Shown here in pieces: positions 16,429 to 23,681 of a DNA stretch of 27,203 nucleotides. A program made the translations under genes and the position numbers. Source of the stretch: Bacillota bacterium (GTDB taxonomy: Bacteria > Bacillota > Clostridia > Christensenellales > Aristaeellaceae); the NCBI GenBank assembly GCA_023398575.1, contig JAEWSC010000088.1, forward strand, positions 1 to 27,203, written 5' to 3'. The number at the start of each line of letters is the position of its first letter. The first letter of the stretch is position 1. A model generated the notes under the pieces. The model was not told the DNA's origin. It made no database searches and saw only the letters and a program-made list of their open reading frames with translations.

Positions 16429-16988
16429 TTCTTCTCCCTCCCCTGTTCTCGATCCAGCCAGCGCATTGCCAGCGCGGATAGTGCGACAATTGTTACTCGC
16501 CACACATACTTGGCGCCTATTAGGCACAGCGTTCCCATGGCGCACAGCATAACGCCAGTGAAGGCGGCCAGCAGACCATAGGCAATGAATCCTTTAATAA
16601 ATTCCATCACAGCTAGCAGAATCGCGCCGGCAGCACCAAGCCACAGTGCCGGCCCCAGCATAAAGATTGGCAATATACATAAAACAAAGCACAGATAAAG
16701 CGTACCAATAATAAATCCCTTTCCCAGCCGGTAGGTGAAGGTTGCTCCCACCATGCGTAATGCGGCTTTGGGCGTTTTTTTCTTTTCTGCCTGTGTTGTA
16801 GCGTTTACAGCCGTGTACAGCTTGGCGATAGTATCCGGTTCACCCAATTCTTTAGCGATCTGCTGCTCTGTCTTTCCCAGAGAAAGACCGATTTCAAAGT
16901 GTTCTCGCAAATCTGCCAGAATCTCCTCCCGATCAGACTGCGAAAGCTTATTCAGCGCCAGGTTCAGCGCCTGCAAATATTCATTCAT
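16425..16988 (-). CDS. DUF1700 family membrane protein (HAAS domain), PadR partner
   Basis: 187 residues. The N-terminal 60 form the HAAS helical domain (MNEYLQALNLALNKLSQSDR, then ADLREHFEIGLSLGKTEQQI and ELGEPDTIAKLY), typical of proteins encoded next to PadR regulators. About three or four membrane helices follow (residues ~85-170). The HAAS domain is thought to act with PadR in sensing cell-envelope state; the exact function is not known to me. The start is the ATG at 16988, eight bases inside the end of the PadR gene, with GGAGG nine bases upstream. It overlaps the next gene by ATGA. Confidence 0.85.
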   Translation of the reverse strand: MNEYLQALNLALNKLSQSDREEILADLREHFEIGLSLGKTEQQIAKELGEPDTIAKLYTAVNATTQAEKKKTPKAALRMVGATFTYRLGKGFIIGTLYLCFVLCILPIFMLGPALWLGAAGAILLAVMEFIKGFIAYGLLAAFTGVMLCAMGTLCLIGAKYVWRVTIVALSALAMRWLDREQGREKK

Positions 16989-17304
16989 TCGCCTCATCCT
17001 CCAACAAAATCACGTTTACTTGATGAACAAAGGTCAGCCACTCCTGCCTAAGCTCGGCTTCTGCCACCTTCCCCGCCTCCGTCAAACGGTAATACTTGCG
17101 CGGCGGTCCGCCAGATTCATCCGACAGATACGTATCGCACAGTCCATCCCCCTTTAGCTTTCGAAGCAGCGGATAAAGTGTTCCCTCCGCTATCTCAATG
17201 CTTTTGGATATCTGCTCCGCCAACTCGTATCCGTAGGCGTCTTTATGGCGCAGCGCAGCCAGAACGCATAGGTCCAGCACCCCTTTTTTGAATTGTGGAT
17301 TCAT
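16981..17304 (-). CDS. PadR family transcriptional regulator
   Basis: 107 residues of winged helix-turn-helix with a short C-terminal dimer helix (PadR subfamily 2 size). Motifs are FKKGVLDLCVLAALRHKDAYGYEL (5-28), EIAEGTLYPLLRKL near 37-50 and PPRKYYRLTEAG near 67-78. It likely represses its own operon (DUF1700, DUF4097-like, two dehydrogenases) through the TACTGT/ACAGTA repeats in the promoter. The start is the ATG at 17304 with GGGAGGTG just upstream. Confidence 0.92.
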   Translation of the reverse strand: MNPQFKKGVLDLCVLAALRHKDAYGYELAEQISKSIEIAEGTLYPLLRKLKGDGLCDTYLSDESGGPPRKYYRLTEAGKVAEAELRQEWLTFVHQVNVILLEDEANE

Positions 17305-17332
17305 GCCGCACCTCCCTTCTGTTTAATGACCA

Positions 17333-17397
17333 CTACTGTGCTTTGTTCAGTAGCAAACACAGTATAGCACCCTCCCGCATGCATTGCAAGAGGGTGC
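17333..17397 (-). promoter_or_regulatory. Promoter and likely PadR operator of the dehydrogenase operon, overlapped by a hairpin
   Basis: On the minus strand TTGCAA (17384-17389), 17 bases, then TATACT (17361-17366). Around and after the -10 are TACTGT (17334-17339) and ACAGTA (17359-17364) on the plus strand, plus CTACTG/CAGTAG (17333-17338, 17348-17353); these are the kind of dyads PadR proteins bind. A hairpin GCACCCTC/GAGGGTGC (17367-17374, 17390-17397) sits 20 bases after the histidine-kinase stop and covers the promoter spacer. It could terminate the two-component operon, although the T run is weak. Confidence 0.6.
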
Positions 17398-17415
17398 CAA
17401 GGATTTAATCCATTT

Positions 17416-18813
17416 CTAATGATAGATCGGAAGCTTCACACAAAAAGTACTGCCTTCGCGGGGTTTGCTTTCGACCGATACGTCTCCCCCATGCTCCCTT
17501 ACAATTTTTTCAACGATGCTCAGGCCAATACCGCTGCCACCGGTGTGCCTGCTTCGGGATGGATCGGCGCGGTACAGATAATCAAATATATAAGGCAGAT
17601 CCTTTTCATCAATTCCGATTCCGGTATCTTTAACACATACGATTGCCATATCAGCTTCTTCTTGTAAGGAAACGTGGATGCTCCCACCGGCAGGCGTATA
17701 CTGTACGCCGTTTGCCAGAAGATTGTCCAGCACTTGATTCAATTCATCTTTATTTCCATTAATAGTAGATGGCGTAAGGCTGCCTGTCAGATGGATTTGC
17801 TTATCCGCACAGACAGGTTGAAACCGGTCCAAGCAATCCTGAATCAGGCCATCCAGGGCTATGTGTTCCATACTGCGGCTCTTTCTTACATCGTAGAGCC
17901 GGGCCAGCTCCTCCAGCTTTTCCAACATGCGGTTCAGCCGCTGTATCTCCTCATAGCAACTGCCCAGCCGCTGCGGTGTCGGTTCCCAAACACCATCCTG
18001 AAAAGCCTCCAGATTGGCTTGAAGCACTGAAAGCGGTGTCCGCAGCTCATGGGCATAATCGCGTACCACCCGTTCCCTGGCCTTTTGCTGTTCTTCCAAT
18101 GTCTTAGAGAGAAGATTGACGCTGCCAGATAGTTCATTTAACTCTTTTGCATAAGGATGCTTAGGTGTATATGGCGCGTAATTGCCCTGCGCGATAAGGC
18201 TTGTGTGCTCACTGATTTCCCGAATGGGTTTGACAATACCCTTTGCCATTATGTAACCAAATCCGCCAGCCAGAAGCGTGCAAAAAATACCGGCAATCAA
18301 AAAAACAATATCAATCCTGTGTATGAAATCCAAATCTGCTTGAGTGTAATAGTACGGCCCGCTGTAACCAAAACGTAACGTACCCATGGTCGTACCATTA
18401 ACAAGAAGCGGGTAATTCATTTCCATATACGTACCTGTATAGGAGGAATCGCGCATGGAGGTAATACACCACACGTCATACAGCATGTTCTCACATGCCT
18501 TGGTGTCATTGCAGTGGATGCAGTAAATTTGCCGGTCCTGATTATCCCAAACAGACAATACCAGCCCTTCTTTAAGCATGGCGTAGCCGAGTTCTGTATA
18601 ATGTAAATGCTCAAGGTCTGTTTTCAATAGTTGTTCTTCCACCGTTTTGACTATGTTTTGGGCTGTTTGCTCCCGCTGCTTGACCACATAACTTTGAAAA
18701 TGGCTGCCCATCAAGGTATGTGTAACCAATAGCAATACGCCGATAAGTAGCAGTGATATGGCCCCATAGGTGAGCGCCAACCGCGCCTTCAGGCTAAGCA
18801 TCCGCTTTGCCAT
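17416..18813 (-). CDS. Sensor histidine kinase with a four-cysteine external domain
   Basis: 465 residues. Membrane helix 1 is about 13-33 and helix 2 about 167-189, enclosing a ~130-residue external sensor. The sensor contains IYCIHCNDTKACENM and YDVWCITS, that is Cys98, Cys101, Cys107 and Cys116. A HAMP linker (191-245) and the phosphorylation site His255 in YAHELRTP follow. The ATP-binding domain has the N box DNLLANGVQYTP and the G boxes DTGIGIDEKD and GGSGIGLSIV. It phosphorylates the upstream response regulator. The start is the ATG at 18813 with GGAGG eight bases upstream, inside the end of the regulator gene (20-base overlap). The cysteines could bind metal or form disulphides; the signal is unknown. 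Confidence 0.9.
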   Translation of the reverse strand: MAKRMLSLKARLALTYGAISLLLIGVLLLVTHTLMGSHFQSYVVKQREQTAQNIVKTVEEQLLKTDLEHLHYTELGYAMLKEGLVLSVWDNQDRQIYCIHCNDTKACENMLYDVWCITSMRDSSYTGTYMEMNYPLLVNGTTMGTLRFGYSGPYYYTQADLDFIHRIDIVFLIAGIFCTLLAGGFGYIMAKGIVKPIREISEHTSLIAQGNYAPYTPKHPYAKELNELSGSVNLLSKTLEEQQKARERVVRDYAHELRTPLSVLQANLEAFQDGVWEPTPQRLGSCYEEIQRLNRMLEKLEELARLYDVRKSRSMEHIALDGLIQDCLDRFQPVCADKQIHLTGSLTPSTINGNKDELNQVLDNLLANGVQYTPAGGSIHVSLQEEADMAIVCVKDTGIGIDEKDLPYIFDYLYRADPSRSRHTGGSGIGLSIVEKIVREHGGDVSVESKPREGSTFCVKLPIYH

Positions 18814-19504
18814 CCATTTTTCCTCCAAACCGGTATCCAACGCCCCGAACGGTCAGGATATACATGGGTTCATCCGTCTTATCCTCCAGCTTGGCACGCA
18901 GGTTTTTTATGTGAGAGTCGATGGTGCGCTCATAGCCTTCATAAGAAAAGCCAAATGCGCAAAGTATTAATTCTTCACGGGTAAACACCTTGGCAGGCTG
19001 GCGAAGGAACGCACTTAACAGCTTATACTCGTTAGGGGTGAGCGTAATTTCCCGTTCAGACCTGTACACCTGATGCCGGGCAGTATCTATCCTCAAATCT
19101 CCATCGTTATAGGTCAGCACCGCAGATGCTTCCGATGTTCCGAAACGCCGAAGCAGCGCTTCCAGCCTGGCTACCAGCTCTCTTGGCCGAAAGGGCTTGA
19201 TCACATATCCATCCGCCCCAAGGGCAAGACCTTCCACCACATCGTTTTCGCCGCCTTTGGCTGTGAGCATCAGGACAGGTACATCGGAAATCTGGCGAAT
19301 GGCTTTGAGCACCTCATCGCCTGACAATTCAGGCAGCATTCTATCCAGCAAAACGGCATCGGGCCGCTCTTTTTCAAACGCACATAGCCCTGTCTTTCCA
19401 TCGCCAGCCGAAAGCGTATCGAAACCGGCATGGTGAAGATATGCCTCGATAACGCTTGCGATTTTCTCCTCATCTTCAACAATCAAAATTTTGGCCTTTC
19501 CCAT
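18794..19504 (-). CDS. OmpR/PhoB-type response regulator
   Basis: 236 residues. The receiver domain has the acidic pair in VEDEEK (10-11), the phospho-acceptor Asp54 in VLLDRMLP, the LTAKG switch region and lysine in VIKPF. A winged-helix DNA-binding domain follows (about 135-230, with EITLTPNEYKLLSAFLRQP and SHIKNLRAKLED). It is the cytoplasmic partner of the overlapping kinase. The start is the ATG at 19504 behind GGGGGG. Direct repeats in its own promoter suggest autoregulation. Targets are unknown; the kinase resembles envelope-stress kinases. Confidence 0.92.
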   Translation of the reverse strand: MGKAKILIVEDEEKIASVIEAYLHHAGFDTLSAGDGKTGLCAFEKERPDAVLLDRMLPELSGDEVLKAIRQISDVPVLMLTAKGGENDVVEGLALGADGYVIKPFRPRELVARLEALLRRFGTSEASAVLTYNDGDLRIDTARHQVYRSEREITLTPNEYKLLSAFLRQPAKVFTREELILCAFGFSYEGYERTIDSHIKNLRAKLEDKTDEPMYILTVRGVGYRFGGKMDGKADA

Positions 19505-19536
19505 ATTGCCCCCCTGATGTTTACATATACTTCATC

Positions 19537-19568
19537 ATTATGCCATACATTTATGGAGAACAGATGAA
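19537..19568 (-). promoter_or_regulatory. Promoter of the two-component operon with OmpR-type direct repeats
   Basis: On the minus strand a -10-like CATAAT (19537-19542) has no good -35. In its place are TTCAT (19564-19568) and TCCAT (19553-19557), 11 bases apart, i.e. one helical turn. Such half-site repeats over the -35 are typical of promoters activated by phosphorylated OmpR/PhoB regulators. Confidence 0.45.
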
Positions 19569-19866
19569 GGTTGAGTATCATAATGCGTAGCATTTATCTT
19601 CCCTGTCAATATAGCATAAGCAAACATCATTCTCAACAAATAATCGATAAAGCATGCAATAGCTAAAAATCAAAACACAAAGCGTTATTTTGAATAACAT
19701 CGCCGCTGCTTACAAAGTCATCGTAGTACATAAGCTCAAATAACAAAAAGCCACGTTCTGACGCGTTGCTGGAACGTGACTTGAATTGTTACACAAGAAT
19801 TATACGGTAATTCTGCCATAGCAGACTACTAATTGGGCCTTCATGCTTGCAATCCAACTACGAATG
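19569..19866. other. Intergenic region with the ohr terminator
   Basis: About 300 bases without a gene. On the minus strand AAGTCACGTTC pairs with GAACGTGGCTT (19748-19758 and 19772-19782), followed by TTTTTG: a good Rho-independent terminator for the ohr gene. A small palindrome GTTATTTTGAATAAC lies near 19690. I see nothing else in the rest. Confidence 0.7.
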
Positions 19867-20289
19867 CTACTCTACTCTGGCAGAAACATTTACATCGATA
19901 TTCCCACGGGTCGCGTTGGAATAGGGGCAGATTTTGTGTGCCTCTGCGACAAGAGAATCAGCGGTATCTTGGCCAATGCCCCTGAACACGACCTCCAGGT
20001 CCACCGCCAAGGAAAATCCGCCCTCATCATTTTTACCAATTCCAACATGTGCATGAACATCCGGCGGTGCAACCTCCAACCGTTTGAGTTTGACGAAATG
20101 CGCAACAGCGCTGCCAAAGCAGGAAGCATAACCCGCGGCAAACAACTGTTCAGGATTGAAGCCATTACCCTTTTTTCCGCCAAGTTCCGGCGGCGATGCC
20201 ATCTCGAACCGGATCGGTGTATTTTCCACATGTACTTGTCCGTCGCGTCCGCCAGTTGCTACTGCCGATGCCTTATATAAAATCTTCAT
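19867..20289 (-). CDS. ohr: Organic hydroperoxide resistance protein (Ohr/OsmC family)
   Basis: A 140-residue thiol peroxidase of the cytoplasm that reduces organic hydroperoxides. Signatures are the N-terminal TGGRDGQV, the peroxidatic Cys57 in GYASCFGSA, and the resolving Cys121 in HKICPYSNATRGN, with PEQLFAAG before the first cysteine. The length is standard. The Ohr type is favoured over OsmC by the CPYSNAT motif. It has its own promoter and terminator, so it is a single-gene unit, divergent from the pseudouridine synthase gene. The start is the ATG at 20289 with AAAGGAGC upstream. Confidence 0.93.
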   Translation of the reverse strand: MKILYKASAVATGGRDGQVHVENTPIRFEMASPPELGGKKGNGFNPEQLFAAGYASCFGSAVAHFVKLKRLEVAPPDVHAHVGIGKNDEGGFSLAVDLEVVFRGIGQDTADSLVAEAHKICPYSNATRGNIDVNVSARVE

Positions 20290-20321
20290 TGTCCCAGCTC
20301 CTTTGTTATCATTTCCTATCT

Positions 20322-20350
20322 ATTGTATAACCAAACATCTTCCGTTTGAA
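20322..20350 (-). promoter_or_regulatory. Promoter of ohr
   Basis: On the minus strand TTCAAA (20345-20350), 17 bases, TACAAT (20322-20327). No clear OhrR palindrome is visible around it. Confidence 0.6.
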
Positions 20351-20397
20351 TCAGCAGCAATCATCTTTCTGGCTGCGTGCAGTATATTCTGGGCAAC

Positions 20398-20426
20398 TTG
20401 CCCGCCAGGCACGCAAATGATATAAT
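20398..20426 (+). promoter_or_regulatory. Promoter of rluF with a very short leader
   Basis: TTGCCC (20398-20403), a 17-base spacer and a perfect -10 TATAAT (20421-20426). Transcription should start near 20433, giving only about 11 leader bases, which include AGGGTG before the ATG at 20444. This argues against the upstream GTG at 20435 as start. Confidence 0.65.
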
Positions 20427-20443
20427 CACACAGGGTGATTGAA

Positions 20444-21175
20444 ATGGAAGACAGGCGGTTAAATAAATACATTTCCGACAGCGGATATTGCTCACGCCGT
20501 GAAGCGGATCGACTAATTGAAGAAGGCAAGGTGACAGTCAATGGGCGCGTGGCGAAGGTTGGGGAGAGGGTGGCTAAAGGCGCTCGTGTTGTTGTTGAAA
20601 AACATCTCATAAGCGGAGCTGGCGACAAGGCATATCTTGCTGTATACAAACCGGTGGGCATCGTTTGTACTGCCGATCCCCGCGAGCCAATGAATATTGT
20701 TGACTATATCCATTTTCCTGGACGCATCTATCCCATCGGCCGCCTCGATAAGGACAGTGAGGGGCTGATCCTTCTGACCAGCGACGGCGATATCGTAAAC
20801 CGCATCCTACGCGCCTCGGGCAGGCACGAGAAGGAGTATGAGGTCGCGGTGGACAGGCCCATTACGCCGCAATTTCTTGACCGGATGAGCAAAGGCGTAC
20901 CGGTTCTGGGGCAGGTCACACTACCCTGCCGCATTCGAAAAACAGGACCAGGTTCGTTCCGTATCATTCTTGTGCAGGGGCTGAACCGCCAAATCCGCCG
21001 CATGTGCGAATATCTAGGCTACAATGTCGTCCATTTGCGCCGTATCCGTATCATGAATATTACGCTTGGCGCCATGCGCCCAGGCAACTGGCGTATGCTC
21101 ACGGATAGCGAACTGAACGCCCTTTTGAAAAGCCTTGATACAGGTGGAAGCGGCACCCCCGAGGAGGAAGAATAA
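20444..21175 (+). CDS. rluF: 23S rRNA pseudouridine synthase, RluF type
   Basis: 243 residues of the RsuA/RluB/E/F family. The N-terminal S4 RNA-binding domain reads RLNKYISDSGYCSRREADRL and VTVNGRVA; the catalytic domain has IYPIGRLDKDSEGLILLT with the catalytic Asp (about 102) in RLDKDSEG. GLNRQIRRMCEYLGY is near residue 180. It converts one uridine of 23S rRNA to pseudouridine; RluF (position 2604 in E. coli) is the closest match by the HEKEYEV and GLNRQIRRMC regions, but RluB-like specificity cannot be excluded. The end (SGTPEEEE) is a short acidic tail. It sits alone, divergent from ohr. Confidence 0.88.
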   Translation: MEDRRLNKYISDSGYCSRREADRLIEEGKVTVNGRVAKVGERVAKGARVVVEKHLISGAGDKAYLAVYKPVGIVCTADPREPMNIVDYIHFPGRIYPIGRLDKDSEGLILLTSDGDIVNRILRASGRHEKEYEVAVDRPITPQFLDRMSKGVPVLGQVTLPCRIRKTGPGSFRIILVQGLNRQIRRMCEYLGYNVVHLRRIRIMNITLGAMRPGNWRMLTDSELNALLKSLDTGGSGTPEEEE

Positions 21176-21502
21176 TCAGCGTGCCGTAGCGGGGACTATA
21201 AAAAATATATTGACATAGCCAAGAGCTATTGTGCGGGTCTATACTACGGACAATAACCACTTGAGTGATCCCTTTGGTTACAATCCTTACTCAAAACATC
21301 TATATTTATCACGAATTGTCTCGCTTCTTTTTGATCATATCCCCGTTGATTGGTCGGAATGCATATTCTTTGCTTTCTGTGTGTATATCATGTACAGTCT
21401 ATCTTATATCGCTCGAACCACTGTGCAAAAGGAATTCTCCAGAAGCGATTTTCGAAATTTGCTTCACAAGATTCGGTTTGATAATCAAGATAAGCAATTT
21501 TC
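21176..21502. other. AT-rich intergenic stretch without a supported gene
   Basis: About 330 bases. Overlapping reading frames exist on the plus strand, but they have no ribosome binding site or family signature and run into the tRNA terminator. A lone TTGACA (21210-21215) lacks a -10 at normal distance. I see no gene here. The stretch belongs to the chromosome side of the attachment site. Confidence 0.5.
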
Positions 21503-21548
21503 AAAAAGCAAAACCCCTTAAAAACCGAGTGGTTTCAAGGGGTTTTGC
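21503..21548 (-). terminator. Native terminator of the interrupted tRNA-Lys
   Basis: GCAAAACCCCTT (21508-21519) pairs perfectly with AAGGGGTTTTGC (21537-21548), with an inner stem AAACC/GGTTT and loop GAGT. On the minus strand a run of five T follows. It directly follows the tRNA 3' fragment, so this is the original downstream DNA of the tRNA gene. Confidence 0.9.
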
Positions 21549-21550
21549 TT

Positions 21551-21595
21551 TGGTACACCATCAGGGACTCGAACCCTGGACACCCTGATTAAGAG
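21551..21595 (-). repeat. 3' fragment of tRNA-Lys(CTT): attachment site of the integrated element
   Basis: On the minus strand the 45 nt read from the anticodon loop CTCTTAA (anticodon CTT), 3' anticodon stem TCAGG, variable loop GTGTC, T arm CAGGG-TTCGAGT-CCCTG, acceptor strand ATGGTGT, discriminator A and CCA. The 5' half (acceptor, D arm, 5' anticodon stem) is absent: upstream bases CAATT cannot pair with TCAGG and no D-arm sequence follows. A break exactly at the anticodon loop is the usual crossover of tyrosine recombinases. The chromosome lies to the left, the element to the right. Confidence 0.88.
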
Positions 21596-21655
21596 AATTG
21601 AAAAAGGGTATCCCATGTCCGGAAAAAGTGAGGCGTCACAAGGGTTTGTCGGTTC

Positions 21656-21699
21656 TTGACAGGGCGCGTCCTGACAAAGAAAGTTGCAAAAAAGTTGCA
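21656..21699. promoter_or_regulatory. Candidate recombinase or excisionase binding sites
   Basis: TTGACAGGGCGCGTCCTGAC continued by AA (21656-21677) is an imperfect palindrome. It is followed by AAGTTGCA twice (21681-21688 and 21692-21699) with an 11-base period, one helical turn. The place, 60-105 bases inside the element from the tRNA crossover, is where arm-type sites of tyrosine integrases lie. Confidence 0.45.
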
Positions 21700-21927
21700 C
21701 AACGGTTTTCATGGGATTAGGCTTGGCTTGGCATAGCTCCATTCATTTGGCGTGAATTTATGCATTCATCATTCCGAATGAAGCCCTCATGGGATGAACA
21801 ACAATGCTTGCCACCGCATAGGGTCAAAGTATGTAGCGGTGTCTTCAGCATGGGGCCTTAGAGAGAGCCATAAGTTAGCATTTTCAAATATATTTATATC
21901 TGTCCGTGAAAGCAGGATCGCGCCACA
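21700..21927. other. Non-coding stretch between attachment region and hydrolase gene
   Basis: I see no gene and no clear hairpin in these bases. The small reading frame that crosses this area on the minus strand includes the tRNA fragment and is not credible. Confidence 0.4.
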
Positions 21928-23037
21928 TTATTCTTTGAGGCAGCGGTCGAAAAAGTCCAAATACATCTGATTGGTTGTTCGAGCAAACTCATCGACGTCA
22001 AAAAACAGATCTTGTCCGATGGCAAGACAGAGCGGTGGGCTGGACTGTGCAAGGTCTGTAAGGGTCATGTGCCCGGCACCTTTGATGTAAACATCCTCTG
22101 TCATATCGCTTTGATCGTTCAGCATCGCATAGTTTTGCGCATACTGCGGCCTATCCGCTAGGATATGCCACGACGAATCCGTGTAAACATTCAACATCGG
22201 CACGGGATAAGGTGCGCTGTTGAACGTGAAGCCACCCGCCCTGATGCCCTCCACATCATACATGAATGGCGCCTCCAGCGAGATAACCGCACGGACATCG
22301 GCCCGCGCCCGGCCCATGCCCAGCGCGGCGGCACCGCCAAGGGAGTGTCCCATCACGCCGATCCTTGAGGGATCGGCCAAACGGTACACGCCATGGTCAT
22401 TAATGTCACCCGCGGCTGCGCGGGCGATGAGCGTATCCAGCACAAAGCCGATATCGCCCATGCGGATGTTCATCCATTCGGCGAACAAACTTGTAAGCTG
22501 CGCCCGGCTTTCCTCACTCGAATCGCTTGAGCCCAGAATCTGCTGCCGGTACGTTTTGTCCATCTTGATTTCTTTGCCGTCTGCATCGGTGGTGCTCAGG
22601 CACTGATAGGTGTGATCAATGGCGCACACTATATATCCGTGGCTCGCAAGCTCCCGATATAGCGATACATTGCTTTCCCTTATCCCAAACGAGCCATGCG
22701 AGAAAACGACAATCGGGCATGTGTTCTCGCCACCCGAATAATTTGAAGGATACCAGATATCAAGGTTGAGCCACCTGTACGAGCCGTCGCTTTCATAGGG
22801 TTCGACACGGCTTTCATCGGTATAAGTGCAACATACAGACGCAGCCTCATATGGCCCTGTTGTTCTGGGATAGTCCCATGCCGGGAACGCCCACCAAATA
22901 GACGCCGCAATGATTAGCGCGATGGGGCTGATGATGTGGATGGCTCTTGACGGCCATTTGTACTTTTTCCCGAAAATGCCGCGTACCATCACGGCAAGCA
23001 AAAGCACGACGACAGCGATAAAGAACACATTCCTCAT
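21928..23037 (-). CDS. Membrane-anchored alpha/beta hydrolase (PAF-acetylhydrolase/dienelactone hydrolase-like)
   Basis: 369 residues. Two N-terminal membrane segments (about 4-20 and 34-51) are followed by an alpha/beta hydrolase domain. It has the oxyanion region VFSHGSFG (111-118), the nucleophile elbow GHSLGG with Ser232, a likely acid at Asp287 (NVYTDSS) and His323 in GAGHMTLTDL. The fold resembles bacterial PAF-acetylhydrolase-like lipases, so a lipid or ester substrate at the membrane is likely but not shown. The ATG at 23037 has only a weak AAGGG. A perfect consensus promoter lies just upstream, so it is transcribed apart from phage genes, as expected of a cargo (moron) gene. It lies next to the attachment site. 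Confidence 0.85.
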   Translation of the reverse strand: MRNVFFIAVVVLLLAVMVRGIFGKKYKWPSRAIHIISPIALIIAASIWWAFPAWDYPRTTGPYEAASVCCTYTDESRVEPYESDGSYRWLNLDIWYPSNYSGGENTCPIVVFSHGSFGIRESNVSLYRELASHGYIVCAIDHTYQCLSTTDADGKEIKMDKTYRQQILGSSDSSEESRAQLTSLFAEWMNIRMGDIGFVLDTLIARAAAGDINDHGVYRLADPSRIGVMGHSLGGAAALGMGRARADVRAVISLEAPFMYDVEGIRAGGFTFNSAPYPVPMLNVYTDSSWHILADRPQYAQNYAMLNDQSDMTEDVYIKGAGHMTLTDLAQSSPPLCLAIGQDLFFDVDEFARTTNQMYLDFFDRCLKE

Positions 23038-23087
23038 AGACTACCCTTCAACCTCACTAACGACGTAATAGTACACAGCGATTTTCT

Positions 23088-23116
23088 ATTATAAATGTGT
23101 TTTGCTGCGCTGTCAA
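23088..23116 (-). promoter_or_regulatory. Perfect consensus sigma-A promoter of the hydrolase gene
   Basis: On the minus strand TTGACA (23111-23116), exactly 17 bases, TATAAT (23088-23093): all twelve consensus positions match. Transcription should start near 23081, about 44 bases before the ATG. Confidence 0.88.
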
Positions 23117-23218
23117 AGACATACAGTATATTTTCAGGATGTCAGCATGTAATTGATATGGTATACTGGCGACATCTTCACTATGATGAGGGCAGGGGCA
23201 AAACATGCAGCGCTGCCA

Positions 23219-23488
23219 TCAACACATCTTATAGGCTTGCCCTCGTTCCTCCTCATACCATCGCCCCTCACTAAAGTTGAGCAATCTCCGCTTTCCCTTC
23301 ACCCAGCAGATATAGCAGGTTCCGTCTGCCCCTGGATCTTTTTCCGATAAAGGAAATGTGCCAGTAATGTCCTCAATCTCCTCAATCCTTCCATCCTTCC
23401 TGATAATCGCTCGGGGCACCACAATTCCTTCAGAAGTATAGTCGACATTTACTGTCACATAGACTTTTTCACCTTCATTTACTACCAT
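23219..23488 (-). CDS. Small conserved protein of unknown function
   Basis: 89 residues, compact and charged, starting MVVNEGEKVYVTVNVDYTSEG, with RKDGRIEEIEDITG in the middle and the pair Cys-Tyr-Ile-Cys (TCYICWVKGK) before an aromatic end (FSEGRWYEEE). Similar small beta-rich proteins occur in clostridia, some beside Y-family DNA polymerase genes; I recall the pattern but cannot name a function. No membrane segment. I take the ATG at 23488, with GGAAGGTG upstream; an in-frame GTG lies one codon before. Confidence 0.65.
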   Translation of the reverse strand: MVVNEGEKVYVTVNVDYTSEGIVVPRAIIRKDGRIEEIEDITGTFPLSEKDPGADGTCYICWVKGKRRLLNFSEGRWYEEERGQAYKMC

Positions 23489-23579
23489 CACCGTGACACC
23501 TTCCCCTTATGCGAATTTGTGGTATTCTATCCCGTTAGCTCGTACGGGAACACTCATTCTCATCCGGAGTATACGGTGT

Positions 23580-23681
23580 CTAAATGCGAAAATCAAGGAC
23601 CAAGTTTAGGTAATCTTCATCTAGGTAATTGATCCTGCCTGCCCTTCTACTTTGGATTCCATATGCAGCCTCGTCCCTAAT
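23580..23681 (-). pseudogene. Coding-like run in frame after the methylase stop
   Basis: Directly after the TGA of the methylase fragment the same frame stays open for 33 codons to a TAG at 23580, reading IRDEAAYGIQSRRAGRIN and then YLDEDYLNLVLDFRI. It looks like real protein sequence and like a C-terminus. Either the TGA is a premature stop or this is the tail of another lost gene. I do not recognise the family. Confidence 0.35.

Noticed and set aside
20435..20443. Upstream GTG as start of the pseudouridine synthase
   Set aside because: It falls almost on the predicted transcription start and covers the AGGGTG that serves the ATG at 20444.
21210..21245. TTGACA followed by TATACT as a promoter after rluF
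   Set aside because: The spacer would be 24 bases, too long for sigma-A, and no gene follows.
21265..21588. 107-codon plus-strand frame ending HHQGLEPWTP
   Set aside because: The ending is the well-known false translation of the reverse complement of a tRNA; the frame crosses the tRNA terminator.
21518..21742. 74-codon minus-strand frame containing RVSRVRVPDGVP
   Set aside because: This is the translated T arm and acceptor of the tRNA fragment, not a protein.
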